Assembly: GCA_030425615.1 (NCBI GenBank)
Contig: JAUIAI010000101.1
Location: forward strand, 1-7,677
DNA: 7,677 nt
Origin: Gammaproteobacteria bacterium
GTDB taxonomy: Bacteria > Pseudomonadota > Gammaproteobacteria > Burkholderiales > Burkholderiaceae_E
Direction of reading: 5' to 3'
The notes under the pieces were generated by a model. That model did not search any database. It was not told where the DNA came from and worked only from the letters and a program-made list of their open reading frames with translations. The position numbers and the translations under genes are program-made. Below, in pieces: positions 1 through 5,681 of the stretch (its first letter is position 1; every line of letters begins with the position of its first letter).

Positions 1-656
1 AGCAGGCTGCCCGTGATCGCGGTCGCGGTGATCACGAAGAACACGCGCACGAGCACGTCACGCGGAACGGTCTGGACCGTCGGCTTGCGGCGGGCCGGTG
101 CCTCCGACTCGGCCGGGACACGAATCGCGAAGACCACCCCGAGCACCAGGGACACGACGCCGGGCAGCACGAAGGCCAGGCGCCAGCCTCCGATCTCGAT
201 CAGGTATCCCGAGATCAGCGCCGCAGCGGCGATGCCGAGGTTGCCGGCGAGCCCGCTGATCCCCAATGTCGCGCCCGGCCGCGGCGCCCCGGCCACCAGC
301 ATGGGGATGCCGACCGGATGGTAGATGGCAGAGAACGTGCCGAGCAGAGTGAGGGCCAGCGCGAGTTGCCACGCATTGGCAGTGACTGCGGCCAGCAGAC
401 AGCTCAGGCCCATGCCGAAGAAGAAGACGAGCATCATGGCGCGACGTCCCCAGAGATCGCCGAGCCGGCCTGCGGGCACCGAGCCGAGACCGAACATCAG
501 GAACGCCCCGGCGCCGTAGGGCATGAGATCTTCCCAGCGCTCGAAGCCGAAGTCGGACGCGATGCGGCCCACGGCCGCCGCGAAGATCAACAGGAACATG
601 TGATCGAGCGCGTGGCCGATGTTCAGCAGCCAGGTGGTGAGGCGGGTCGGGGCCAT
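1..656 (-). CDS. MFS transporter, N-terminal part (cut by left edge)
   Basis: Reading the minus strand from ATG at 656-654 gives an open frame of 218 codons that runs off the left edge without a stop. The protein starts MAPTRLTTWLLNIGHALDHM and alternates hydrophobic segments with short loops, as expected for about the first six membrane helices of a 12-helix major facilitator permease. The loop GRLGDLWGRR (about residues 62-71) is the classic MFS motif A between helices 2 and 3. After helix 6 comes a basic loop (ARRKPTVQ, about residues 187-194) typical of the central cytoplasmic linker. The C-terminal half is outside the window. Substrate is unknown. The ATG is the first usable start in frame back past 780; AGGAG lies about 24 nt upstream, too far to be a normal ribosome site, so the start is somewhat uncertain. 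It lies downstream of the RpiR-type regulator on the same strand, which fits import or export of that system's substrate, but this is inferred. Confidence 0.88.
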   Translation of the reverse strand, partial: MAPTRLTTWLLNIGHALDHMFLLIFAAAVGRIASDFGFERWEDLMPYGAGAFLMFGLGSVPAGRLGDLWGRRAMMLVFFFGMGLSCLLAAVTANAWQLALALTLLGTFSAIYHPVGIPMLVAGAPRPGATLGISGLAGNLGIAAAALISGYLIEIGGWRLAFVLPGVVSLVLGVVFAIRVPAESEAPARRKPTVQTVPRDVLVRVFFVITATAITGSL

Positions 657-743
657 GATGTCGCCGATAGTGCCCGGTCTCCTGAGGCGGAAACGGTCCG
701 GGAGCGGGCCGCCGACCGACGCGTCCTGCCGTGTCGTGCACTC

Positions 744-768
744 CGGCGCCGCCGGGGCGTCGGCGCCG
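744..768 (-). other. GC-rich hairpin between regulator and MFS gene
   Basis: Positions 744-751 (CGGCGCCG) and 761-768 (CGGCGCCG) are reverse complements and can form an 8-bp all-GC stem with a 9-nt loop. It lies after the regulator's stop and before the MFS start, so on the minus strand it would be in the regulator's 3' end or the transporter's leader. No T-tract follows on either strand, so it is not a canonical intrinsic terminator. In DNA this GC-rich it may also be chance. Confidence 0.35.
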
Positions 769-781
769 TTCCTTCCGGACA

Positions 782-810
782 AGTATACCGAGCGTACCCC
801 TGCTCCAGAA
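782..810 (-). promoter_or_regulatory. possible promoter for the MFS gene
   Basis: The minus strand reads TATACT (787-782), matching five of six bases of the -10 consensus, an uncommon word in this GC-rich DNA. The hexamer 17 bp upstream, TTCTGG (810-805), matches -35 poorly (two of six). If used, it would start an mRNA near 775 with a leader of about 120 nt that includes the 744-768 hairpin. This would let the transporter be expressed separately from the upstream regulator. Weak evidence. Confidence 0.25.
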
Positions 811-830
811 CGATGGGTGTCGGTGAGCCG

Positions 831-1754
831 TCAGCCTCTCTCCGACCAGTAGACGCCGGCCTGACGATACGCCCGCTCCAGGCGCTCGACATGGGCGAGC
901 GCGCGCCGTCCTGCCTTGCGCATCGCCGCCGCCATCGATGCCTCGAACAGAACGAGCGGCGCCACGTGCGAACTCAGCAGGTTCGGCCCGTCCGAGGGCA
1001 GACAGAACACCACATCGGCCATGTCCGCGACGGGCGATGTCGGCAGATCCGTGAACACGAGAAGCGGAACACCCCGCTCGACGGCCTGGCGCGCCGCATC
1101 GACACTGGCCTGCGCATACGGCCGGGTGGACACCAGGATGACGAGGTCACGTGCCGAGAGCTCCGCGATACCCGCCGCCAGCGGCGAGCCGCTGCGGCCG
1201 GCGGCCTGCCAGTTGCCGAACACCAGCGTCCCGAGGTAGGCGAAGTAGTCGATCAGTGCGGCCGAGCTCAGCGCGCCGACCAGCACGACACGCCCTGCGC
1301 GCAACATCAGTGTCGCGGTCCGTTCCAGGTCGGCCTCCGAGACCCGTTCGCCAAGCAGGGCCAGGTTCAGCTGGGCGGCCTCGACGTGCTCCGCGAGCAC
1401 CCCACTTCGACGTCGCGCCCCACGGTGACTCGCTGCCCGCGCCCGGGACGCGAACACCTGCTCGCGCAGGTCCGCCTCCTGCCGGCAGGCCCGGCGCAAC
1501 GCGGCGTAGTCCGGATACCCCAGCGCACGCGCCAGCCGCGACAGGCCGGCCGGCGCGATGCCCCAGCGACCGGCGGCCGCCCGCAGCGAGCTGTCGGCCA
1601 CGACCTGCGGCTCCGTCAGAATGCGGTCTGCCAGCTGACGCAACCGGGGCGCAAGCCGTGCGCCGGTCTCCAGGACCCGGCGCTGCAGGCCGCCGGCGTC
1701 GGGCTCCGCGCCCTGATCGCCCGACCCGGACGGCCGCCTACGATTCGTGGTCAT
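831..1754 (-). CDS. MurR/RpiR-family transcriptional regulator (HTH + SIS)
   Basis: A 307-residue protein with the two-domain layout of RpiR-type regulators. Residues about 30-90 form the N-terminal helix-turn-helix domain; the pattern SSLRAAAGRWGIAPAGLSRL followed by ARALGYPDYAALR (55-87) is the family's recognition-helix signature. Residues about 145-270 form a SIS (sugar isomerase) sensor fold: VVLVGALSSAALIDYFAYLG (156-175), then the strand-loop DLVILVSTRPYA (203-214), and LLVFTDLPTSPVADMADVVF (231-250). SIS domains usually bind phosphorylated sugars, but many RpiR proteins near aminotransferase genes probably sense other anionic metabolites. I chose ATG 1754-1752 over an in-frame ATG at 1796 because GGGGAG (1765-1760) sits 5 nt upstream of it and because the 1796 start would place coding sequence across the operator palindrome. 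It is divergent from the aminotransferase gene, so it probably controls that operon and possibly itself. Whether it represses or activates is not visible. Confidence 0.92.
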   Translation of the reverse strand: MTTNRRRPSGSGDQGAEPDAGGLQRRVLETGARLAPRLRQLADRILTEPQVVADSSLRAAAGRWGIAPAGLSRLARALGYPDYAALRRACRQEADLREQVFASRARAASHRGARRRSGVLAEHVEAAQLNLALLGERVSEADLERTATLMLRAGRVVLVGALSSAALIDYFAYLGTLVFGNWQAAGRSGSPLAAGIAELSARDLVILVSTRPYAQASVDAARQAVERGVPLLVFTDLPTSPVADMADVVFCLPSDGPNLLSSHVAPLVLFEASMAAAMRKAGRRALAHVERLERAYRQAGVYWSERG

Positions 1755-1759
1755 CGCAT

Positions 1760-1765
1760 CTCCCC
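1760..1765 (-). promoter_or_regulatory. ribosome binding site of the regulator
   Basis: The minus strand reads GGGGAG (1765-1760), 5 nt before ATG 1754-1752. It decides the start: the longer alternative from ATG 1796 has no comparable site. Confidence 0.6.
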
Positions 1766-1779
1766 GATATCCGGGTGGT

Positions 1780-1795
1780 TGAAACAGGTGTTTCA
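1780..1795. promoter_or_regulatory. operator I: perfect palindrome TGAAACA-GG-TGTTTCA
   Basis: A perfect inverted repeat with 7-bp arms and a 2-bp centre lies in the divergent intergenic region, immediately upstream of the -35 of the aminotransferase promoter. AT-rich palindromes of this form next to a divergent HTH-regulator gene are typical binding sites for the dimeric regulator encoded alongside. RpiR-family sites are commonly short inverted repeats, often used in pairs. Assignment to the 831-1754 regulator is by position only. Confidence 0.6.
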
Positions 1796-1824
1796 TTGAT
1801 TAGCATGTATTGAAACACTACATT
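1796..1824 (+). promoter_or_regulatory. sigma70-like promoter of the aminotransferase operon
   Basis: TTGATT (1796-1801, four of six to the -35 consensus) and TACATT (1819-1824, four of six to -10) are separated by exactly 17 bp. This is the most AT-rich part of the control region. Transcription would begin at about 1830-1832, only a few bases before ATG 1836, so the mRNA would have almost no leader. Operator I abuts the -35 and operator II overlaps the spacer and -10, so the promoter is well placed for control by the divergent regulator. Confidence 0.45.
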
Positions 1825-1826
1825 CG
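1811..1826. promoter_or_regulatory. operator II: degenerate copy of the TGAAACA palindrome
   Basis: TGAAACACTACATTCG repeats the left arm of operator I exactly (TGAAACA) and keeps TTC at the matching place in the right arm; the rest has drifted. The start-to-start distance from operator I is 31 bp, close to three helical turns, so two dimers would lie on the same face of the DNA. It covers the -10 region of the predicted promoter, a position expected for repression. Confidence 0.45.
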
Positions 1827-1835
1827 GATGCCGCC

Positions 1836-3206
1836 ATGTCACACCTGCTCGCCCGTCAATGCAACGTTCCCGTGCCCGTGGCCGTCGCCGGCGAGGGCGT
1901 CTGGCTCACCGATGCGGCGGGCCGCCGCTATCTCGATGCCTGCGGAGGCGCGGCCGTGTCCTGTCTCGGGCATGGACACCCTGCCGTGATCGCCGCCATC
2001 ACGGAACAGAGCCGCAGGCTGGCGTATGCCCATACGGGCTTCTTCAGCTCGGAGCCGGCCGAGGCACTGGCCGACTGGCTGGTCGAACGGGCCCCCGAGG
2101 GCATCGACCGCGTGTTGTTCGTGAGCGGCGGTTCCGAGGCGGTCGAGGCCGCCATCAAACTGTCGAGGCAGTATCACCTGGAGCGGGGCGAACCGCAGCG
2201 ACGCTTCGTCGTCGCTCGGCGCCAGAGTTACCACGGCAACACGCTCGGTGCGCTCGCCACCGGCGGCAACGCGCGGCGCAAGGCCCCCTATGCTCCGCTG
2301 CTTGCCGATGCCATGCTGCATATCGACCCGTGCTTCTACTGGCGTGACGGCCGTTGCGGCGAAACGCCGCACGACTACGGCCAACGCGTCGCCGATCAGC
2401 TCGAAACGCTCATCGAACGGGTCGGCGCCGACCAGGTCGCGGCGTTCATCGCCGAGCCGGTCGTCGGCGCCACGCTCGGGGCCGTGGCGGCCGAAGCTGG
2501 GTATTTCAGGCGGATCCGGGAGATCTGCGACCGATACGGGGTGCTTCTGATTCTCGACGAGGTCATGTGCGGCATGGGCCGTACCGGAACCCTGTTCGCC
2601 TGCGAAGCGGACGGGATCGCGCCGGACATCGTCTGCATCGCCAAGGGTCTCGGAGGCGGCTATCAGCCCATCGGCGCGATGCTTTGCATTGCGCGGATCC
2701 ACGATGCCATCGCGAACGGTTCGGGCGCTTTCCAGCACGGTCACACCTATCTCGCCCACCCGGTGGCCTGCGCGGCAGCACTGGCGGTCACCAGCGAGAT
2801 CGAGTCATCCGGACTGCTCGCGCGGGTCGTCCAGGCCGGCTCCGGACTCCGCCGGACCCTCGAGGACGCGTTCGACGAGCACCCCAATATCGGCCAGATT
2901 CGCGGACGCGGACTGTTCGTCGGCGTGGAACTCGTGGCAGACCGCGCGGACAAGTCGCCGCTGCCGGTGTCCTGGTCCACCCACGCGAGAATCAAGCGGG
3001 CAGCCTTCGAACGCGGTCTGCTCGTTTATCCGATGGGCGGCACGGCGGACGGTGAGCGGGGTGACCATGTTCTGATCGCCCCGCCGTTCACGATCTCCGA
3101 CGACGAGATCTCGATCGTCGCCGAGCGACTGGCGGCAGCGGTGGACGCGGCGCTCGCCGGCGCCGGCGCGGAGCACACCGCGGCGTCCGGTAGGCATTCA
3201 CACTGA
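1836..3206 (+). CDS. PLP-dependent class III aminotransferase
   Basis: A 456-residue fold-type I, class III (omega/ornithine-type) aminotransferase of normal length. It should move an amino group from an amine or amino acid to a 2-oxoacid, using PLP in the cytoplasm. Visible landmarks: substrate-entry segment GGAAVSCLGHGHP (about 38-50); phosphate-cup SGGSEAVEAAIK (97-108); YHGNT (132-136), whose Tyr stacks on PLP; AEPVVGAT (206-213) with Glu207; LILDEVMCGMGRTG (238-251) with Asp241 contacting the pyridine nitrogen; IAKGLGGGYQPIGAML (268-283) with Lys270 forming the Schiff base; and HGHTYLAHPVACAAAL near 305-320. The exact substrate is not determined: relatives act on beta-alanine, putrescine, diaminobutyrate, taurine and others. 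The start follows the usual opening of this subfamily. There is no good Shine-Dalgarno, and the predicted promoter leaves a nearly leaderless mRNA. It is the first gene of a rightward run with pirin and a D-2-hydroxyacid dehydrogenase. Confidence 0.93.
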   Translation: MSHLLARQCNVPVPVAVAGEGVWLTDAAGRRYLDACGGAAVSCLGHGHPAVIAAITEQSRRLAYAHTGFFSSEPAEALADWLVERAPEGIDRVLFVSGGSEAVEAAIKLSRQYHLERGEPQRRFVVARRQSYHGNTLGALATGGNARRKAPYAPLLADAMLHIDPCFYWRDGRCGETPHDYGQRVADQLETLIERVGADQVAAFIAEPVVGATLGAVAAEAGYFRRIREICDRYGVLLILDEVMCGMGRTGTLFACEADGIAPDIVCIAKGLGGGYQPIGAMLCIARIHDAIANGSGAFQHGHTYLAHPVACAAALAVTSEIESSGLLARVVQAGSGLRRTLEDAFDEHPNIGQIRGRGLFVGVELVADRADKSPLPVSWSTHARIKRAAFERGLLVYPMGGTADGERGDHVLIAPPFTISDDEISIVAERLAAAVDAALAGAGAEHTAASGRHSH

Positions 3207-3228
3207 CGGGTCTGCGACGGCACATGTC

Positions 3229-3245
3229 GGGAGGCCCGTTATAGT
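3229..3245 (+). promoter_or_regulatory. start-deciding region upstream of pirin: GGGAGG and TATAGT
   Basis: Two readings compete. GGGAGG (3229-3234) lies 9 nt before GTG 3244 and would be a good ribosome site for a longer pirin. TATAGT (3240-3245) matches five of six bases of the -10 consensus, with a weak -35 (ACGGCA, 3217-3222) 17 bp upstream. That would be an internal promoter starting near 3252 and would exclude the GTG start in favour of ATG 3286. The sequence alone does not settle it. Confidence 0.3.
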
Positions 3246-3285
3246 GTTCCCTCCGTCCGAGATCCGGCGCCCGTCCCCGCCAGCC

Positions 3286-4173
3286 ATGTCCGAATCCGCA
3301 CCGCTTCCAGACGGCGTCAGCCGGCTCATCGAACCCGTCGAACGCGACATCGGCGCATTCTCCGTGCGAAGGGTGCTGCCGAGTGCCGGTCAGCGCGAGA
3401 TCGGCCCGTTCGTGTTCTTCGATCAGATGGGGCCGGCCCAACTGGAACCGGGTGTCGGTCTGGACGTCCGGCCGCATCCGCACATCGGCCTGGCGACCCT
3501 CACCTGGCTGTTCGACGGTGAGATCGTGCACCGCGACAGCCTCGGCTCCGAACAGCCGATCCGGCCCGGCGCCATCAACTGGATGACGGCCGGGCGGGGC
3601 ATCGTGCATTCGGAGCGCTCGCCGTTTCCGCGCGAGGGGCGCCGGCCGGTATTCGGTCTGCAGGTATGGATCGCATTACCCGAGGAAGACGCCGAAACCG
3701 CACCCGCGTTCGAACACATCGAGGCCGGGCGCGTGCCGAGCGTGGAGCGCGACGGGGTCAGGATCCGGCTGATCGCCGGACGCGCCTTCGACCTGCAGGC
3801 CTCGCTGCGGACCTACTCCGAAACACTCTACGCCGAGCTCACGCTCGAACCGGGGGCTTCCGTCACCCTGCCCGACGTGGCCGCCGAACGGGCCGTCTAT
3901 GTCGTCGAGCCGGGCCTTAGCCTTTCGGGTAAGGCGATCGCCCCCGCCACGATGGCGGTCCTCTCGCCCGGCGCCACCCCCGTGCTGTCGGCGCAGGCGC
4001 GCGCACGGGCGGTCCTGATCGGCGGCCGGCCGCTGGCGGGCAGACGCCGGCTCTGGTGGAATCTCGTAGCCTACTCGGACGAGCGCATGGAACGCGCCAA
4101 GACCGATTGGCGCGAGGGTCGCTTCCCGAAGGTCCCCGGCGACGACGAATTCATCCCTCTTCCCGAGAGCTGA
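3286..4173 (+). CDS. pirin family protein (bicupin)
   Basis: A 295-residue protein, the usual length for pirins such as the roughly 290-residue human pirin. The N-terminal cupin has the four expected metal ligands: His64 and His66 in RPHPHIGLATLTW, then His108 and Glu110 in WMTAGRGIVHSER. This is the His-His-His-Glu iron site of pirins. The C-terminal tail WWNLVAYSDERMERAKTDW followed by PKVPGDD (about 257-287) is the family's closing signature. Bacterial pirins include quercetin 2,3-dioxygenases and proteins that bind metabolic enzymes; which applies here is unknown. An in-frame GTG at 3244 has GGGAGG 9 nt upstream and would add 14 residues (MFPPSEIRRPSPPA). I prefer ATG 3286 because the remaining protein opens like other pirins and TATAGT overlaps the GTG, but confidence in the start is low. 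It lies 79 bp after the aminotransferase stop on the same strand. Confidence 0.9.
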   Translation: MSESAPLPDGVSRLIEPVERDIGAFSVRRVLPSAGQREIGPFVFFDQMGPAQLEPGVGLDVRPHPHIGLATLTWLFDGEIVHRDSLGSEQPIRPGAINWMTAGRGIVHSERSPFPREGRRPVFGLQVWIALPEEDAETAPAFEHIEAGRVPSVERDGVRIRLIAGRAFDLQASLRTYSETLYAELTLEPGASVTLPDVAAERAVYVVEPGLSLSGKAIAPATMAVLSPGATPVLSAQARARAVLIGGRPLAGRRRLWWNLVAYSDERMERAKTDWREGRFPKVPGDDEFIPLPES

Positions 4174-4177
4174 GCAG

Positions 4178-4200
4178 ACGGGCGGCCCCGCGCCGCCCGT
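4178..4200 (+). other. perfect 9-bp-stem hairpin before the dehydrogenase gene
   Basis: ACGGGCGGC (4178-4186) and GCCGCCCGT (4192-4200) are exact reverse complements separated by CCCGC. The all-but-terminal GC stem lies 4 nt after the pirin stop and 13 nt before ATG 4214. No T-tract follows, so it is not a standard rho-independent terminator. It could stabilise the upstream mRNA end, attenuate readthrough, or mask the start region of the dehydrogenase. It also buries the alternative GTG start at 4199. Confidence 0.6.
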
Positions 4201-4213
4201 GCATCCGACCCGC

Positions 4214-5653
4214 ATGAAACGACCCCCGCACACGGACACCGAGCCCCGGGCTCTGGCCGCAGCCCTGTCCTCGGCGCTCCCCACCAATGCGCTGAAACTG
4301 GGCGCGGATATCGAAGAGCGCTATCGCCACGACATCCTAAGGGCCAAGACGGCGGCGCCAGGCATCCTCGTACGCCCGGCCACAACGGCCGAGCTTTCCC
4401 TCGCCATGCGGCTCTGTGCCGAGCACCGGGCCGTGGTCGTGCCGTTCGGAGGCAATACCGGCTTCTGCGGCGGCAGCATGACCGACGATTCCGGCGCCCA
4501 GGTGCTGATCTCGCTCGAGCGCATGAACCAGGTGCGAGACATCGATCCTCTGAACAACACGATGACCGTCGAAGCCGGCTGCATCCTCGCCGACCTTCAA
4601 GAGCGGGCGGCGCAGGCGAACCGCCTATTTCCGCTCTCTCACGGCGGCGAAGGCAGTGCCCAGATCGGCGGCTGCCTCTCGACCAATGCCGGCGGCAACG
4701 CGGTCCTGAGGTTCGGCATGGCGCGCGATCTGGTTCTCGGCCTCGAGGTGGTCCTGCCGGACGGCCGGGTGCTCGACGCGCTGCGCGGACTTCGCAAGGA
4801 CAACGCCGGCTACGATCTGAAGCAGTTGTTCCTGGGCACCGAAGGCACGCTCGGAATCATCACCGCGGCCGTTCTGAAGCTGTTCCCGCGGGCCCGACGT
4901 CGCGAAACCGCGCTGCTCGCGGTGCCCGACGTCGGACGGGCCGTCGCGACGCTGGCCTTCCTTCGCGAGCGCCTGGGCGAGGTCATCACGGCCTGCGAGC
5001 TCATCCCTGCGCTCGGTCTGGATCTGAGCCTGGAGGCGATCAACGAGACCCGGCGCCCGTTCGCGCAACGGCACGACTGGCACGTGCTCATCGAGGCGGA
5101 GACCTCGTCGGTCCATTTCGCTCTGCGCGATGCGCTCGAGGAGGCCCTCGAGGAAGCCGTCACGAGCGGTCTGGTGATCGATGCCGTCCTCGCGGAGAGC
5201 GATGCCGATCGGACCGGTCTATGGAAGATCCGGGAGGGAATCGCGCTCGCGGCGGTCGGGGATCCCTCCAGCCTGAAGAACGATCAGTCGGTGCCCTGCT
5301 CGTCCATCGAGCGGTTCGTTGCCGAAGGCGACCGGGCGGTCAGAGCCGTGGTTCCGGGCGCTCGCGCGGTGCCGTTCGGACACATCGGCGACGGCAACAT
5401 CCATTTCAACGTCTGGCGGCCGACGGACATGGACGCCGGGGCGTTCGTTGCGCACTGGCCCGACCTGGTCCGTGCACTCGAAGACGTGGCCATGGGTCTG
5501 AACGGGAGCATCGCCGCCGAACACGGCATCGGGTCCTCGAAGCGCGCCGCGCTCGGCCGGGTACGGGATCCCGTGGCCGTGGATCTCATGCGCAGCGTCA
5601 AGCGGGCCCTCGACCCCGACGGGCGTCTGAACCCGGGCAAAGTGGTGCCGTGA
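4214..5653 (+). CDS. FAD-binding D-2-hydroxyacid dehydrogenase (D-2-hydroxyglutarate / D-lactate dehydrogenase type)
   Basis: A 479-residue flavoprotein of the VAO/PCMH fold, normal length for this group. It should oxidise a D-2-hydroxyacid to the 2-oxoacid and pass electrons to a quinone or electron-transfer partner. N-terminal FAD-binding domain: PFGGNTG (77-83), GGCLSTNAGG (152-161), KDNAGYDL (195-202) and GTEGTLGIIT (208-217). C-terminal domain: LWKIREGI (336-343), KNDQSVP (355-361), the metal/substrate site GHIGDGNIHFNV (389-400, His390 and His397), EHGIG (436-440) and the closing LDPDGRLNPGKV (466-477). The His/His/Glu set matches the metal ligands of D-2-hydroxyglutarate dehydrogenases, but D-lactate and glycolate-type relatives share it, so substrate is open. 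GTG 4199 is an alternative start five codons upstream but lies in the hairpin; neither start has a clear Shine-Dalgarno. It follows pirin by 40 bp and is probably the last gene of the run. Confidence 0.92.
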   Translation: MKRPPHTDTEPRALAAALSSALPTNALKLGADIEERYRHDILRAKTAAPGILVRPATTAELSLAMRLCAEHRAVVVPFGGNTGFCGGSMTDDSGAQVLISLERMNQVRDIDPLNNTMTVEAGCILADLQERAAQANRLFPLSHGGEGSAQIGGCLSTNAGGNAVLRFGMARDLVLGLEVVLPDGRVLDALRGLRKDNAGYDLKQLFLGTEGTLGIITAAVLKLFPRARRRETALLAVPDVGRAVATLAFLRERLGEVITACELIPALGLDLSLEAINETRRPFAQRHDWHVLIEAETSSVHFALRDALEEALEEAVTSGLVIDAVLAESDADRTGLWKIREGIALAAVGDPSSLKNDQSVPCSSIERFVAEGDRAVRAVVPGARAVPFGHIGDGNIHFNVWRPTDMDAGAFVAHWPDLVRALEDVAMGLNGSIAAEHGIGSSKRAALGRVRDPVAVDLMRSVKRALDPDGRLNPGKVVP

Positions 5654-5677
5654 CGCCGGCGCCGGCGCCGGCGCCGG
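5654..5677. repeat. four perfect tandem copies of CGCCGG
   Basis: A 24-bp run of (CGCCGG)x4 begins directly after the dehydrogenase stop and fills almost all of the 28-bp gap to the stop of the convergent hydrolase gene (5682-5684). The unit contains the palindrome GCCGGC, so the tract can fold on itself in RNA from either strand. It may act as a weak bidirectional 3'-end structure, but no T-tract supports a true terminator. Such short GC repeats are also prone to slippage. Confidence 0.75.
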
Positions 5678-5681
5678 TCGA

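Noticed and set aside
58..741. 227-codon minus-strand open frame across the MFS region
   Set aside because: It is in a different frame from the MFS coding sequence and lacks membrane helices; the frame starting at 656 gives a proper permease.
1755..1796. Longer regulator start at ATG 1796 (adds 14 residues)
   Set aside because: The extra residues do not resemble the family, the start overlaps the operator palindrome, and ATG 1754 has GGGGAG at good spacing.
318..1799. 493-codon plus-strand open frame opposite the regulator and MFS genes
   Set aside because: Its translation is rich in Arg, Pro, Gly and His with no recognisable domain, and it lies antisense to two clear protein families. It is a base-composition artefact.
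3206..3239. ACGGG...CCCGT inverted repeat after the aminotransferase as a terminator
   Set aside because: The arms are only 5 bp with a 24-nt loop and there is no T-tract.
5132..5158. Short duplicated stretch encoding LEEALEEA in the dehydrogenase
   Set aside because: It is an ordinary helical acidic repeat within a conserved domain and is too short and imperfect to mean recent duplication.
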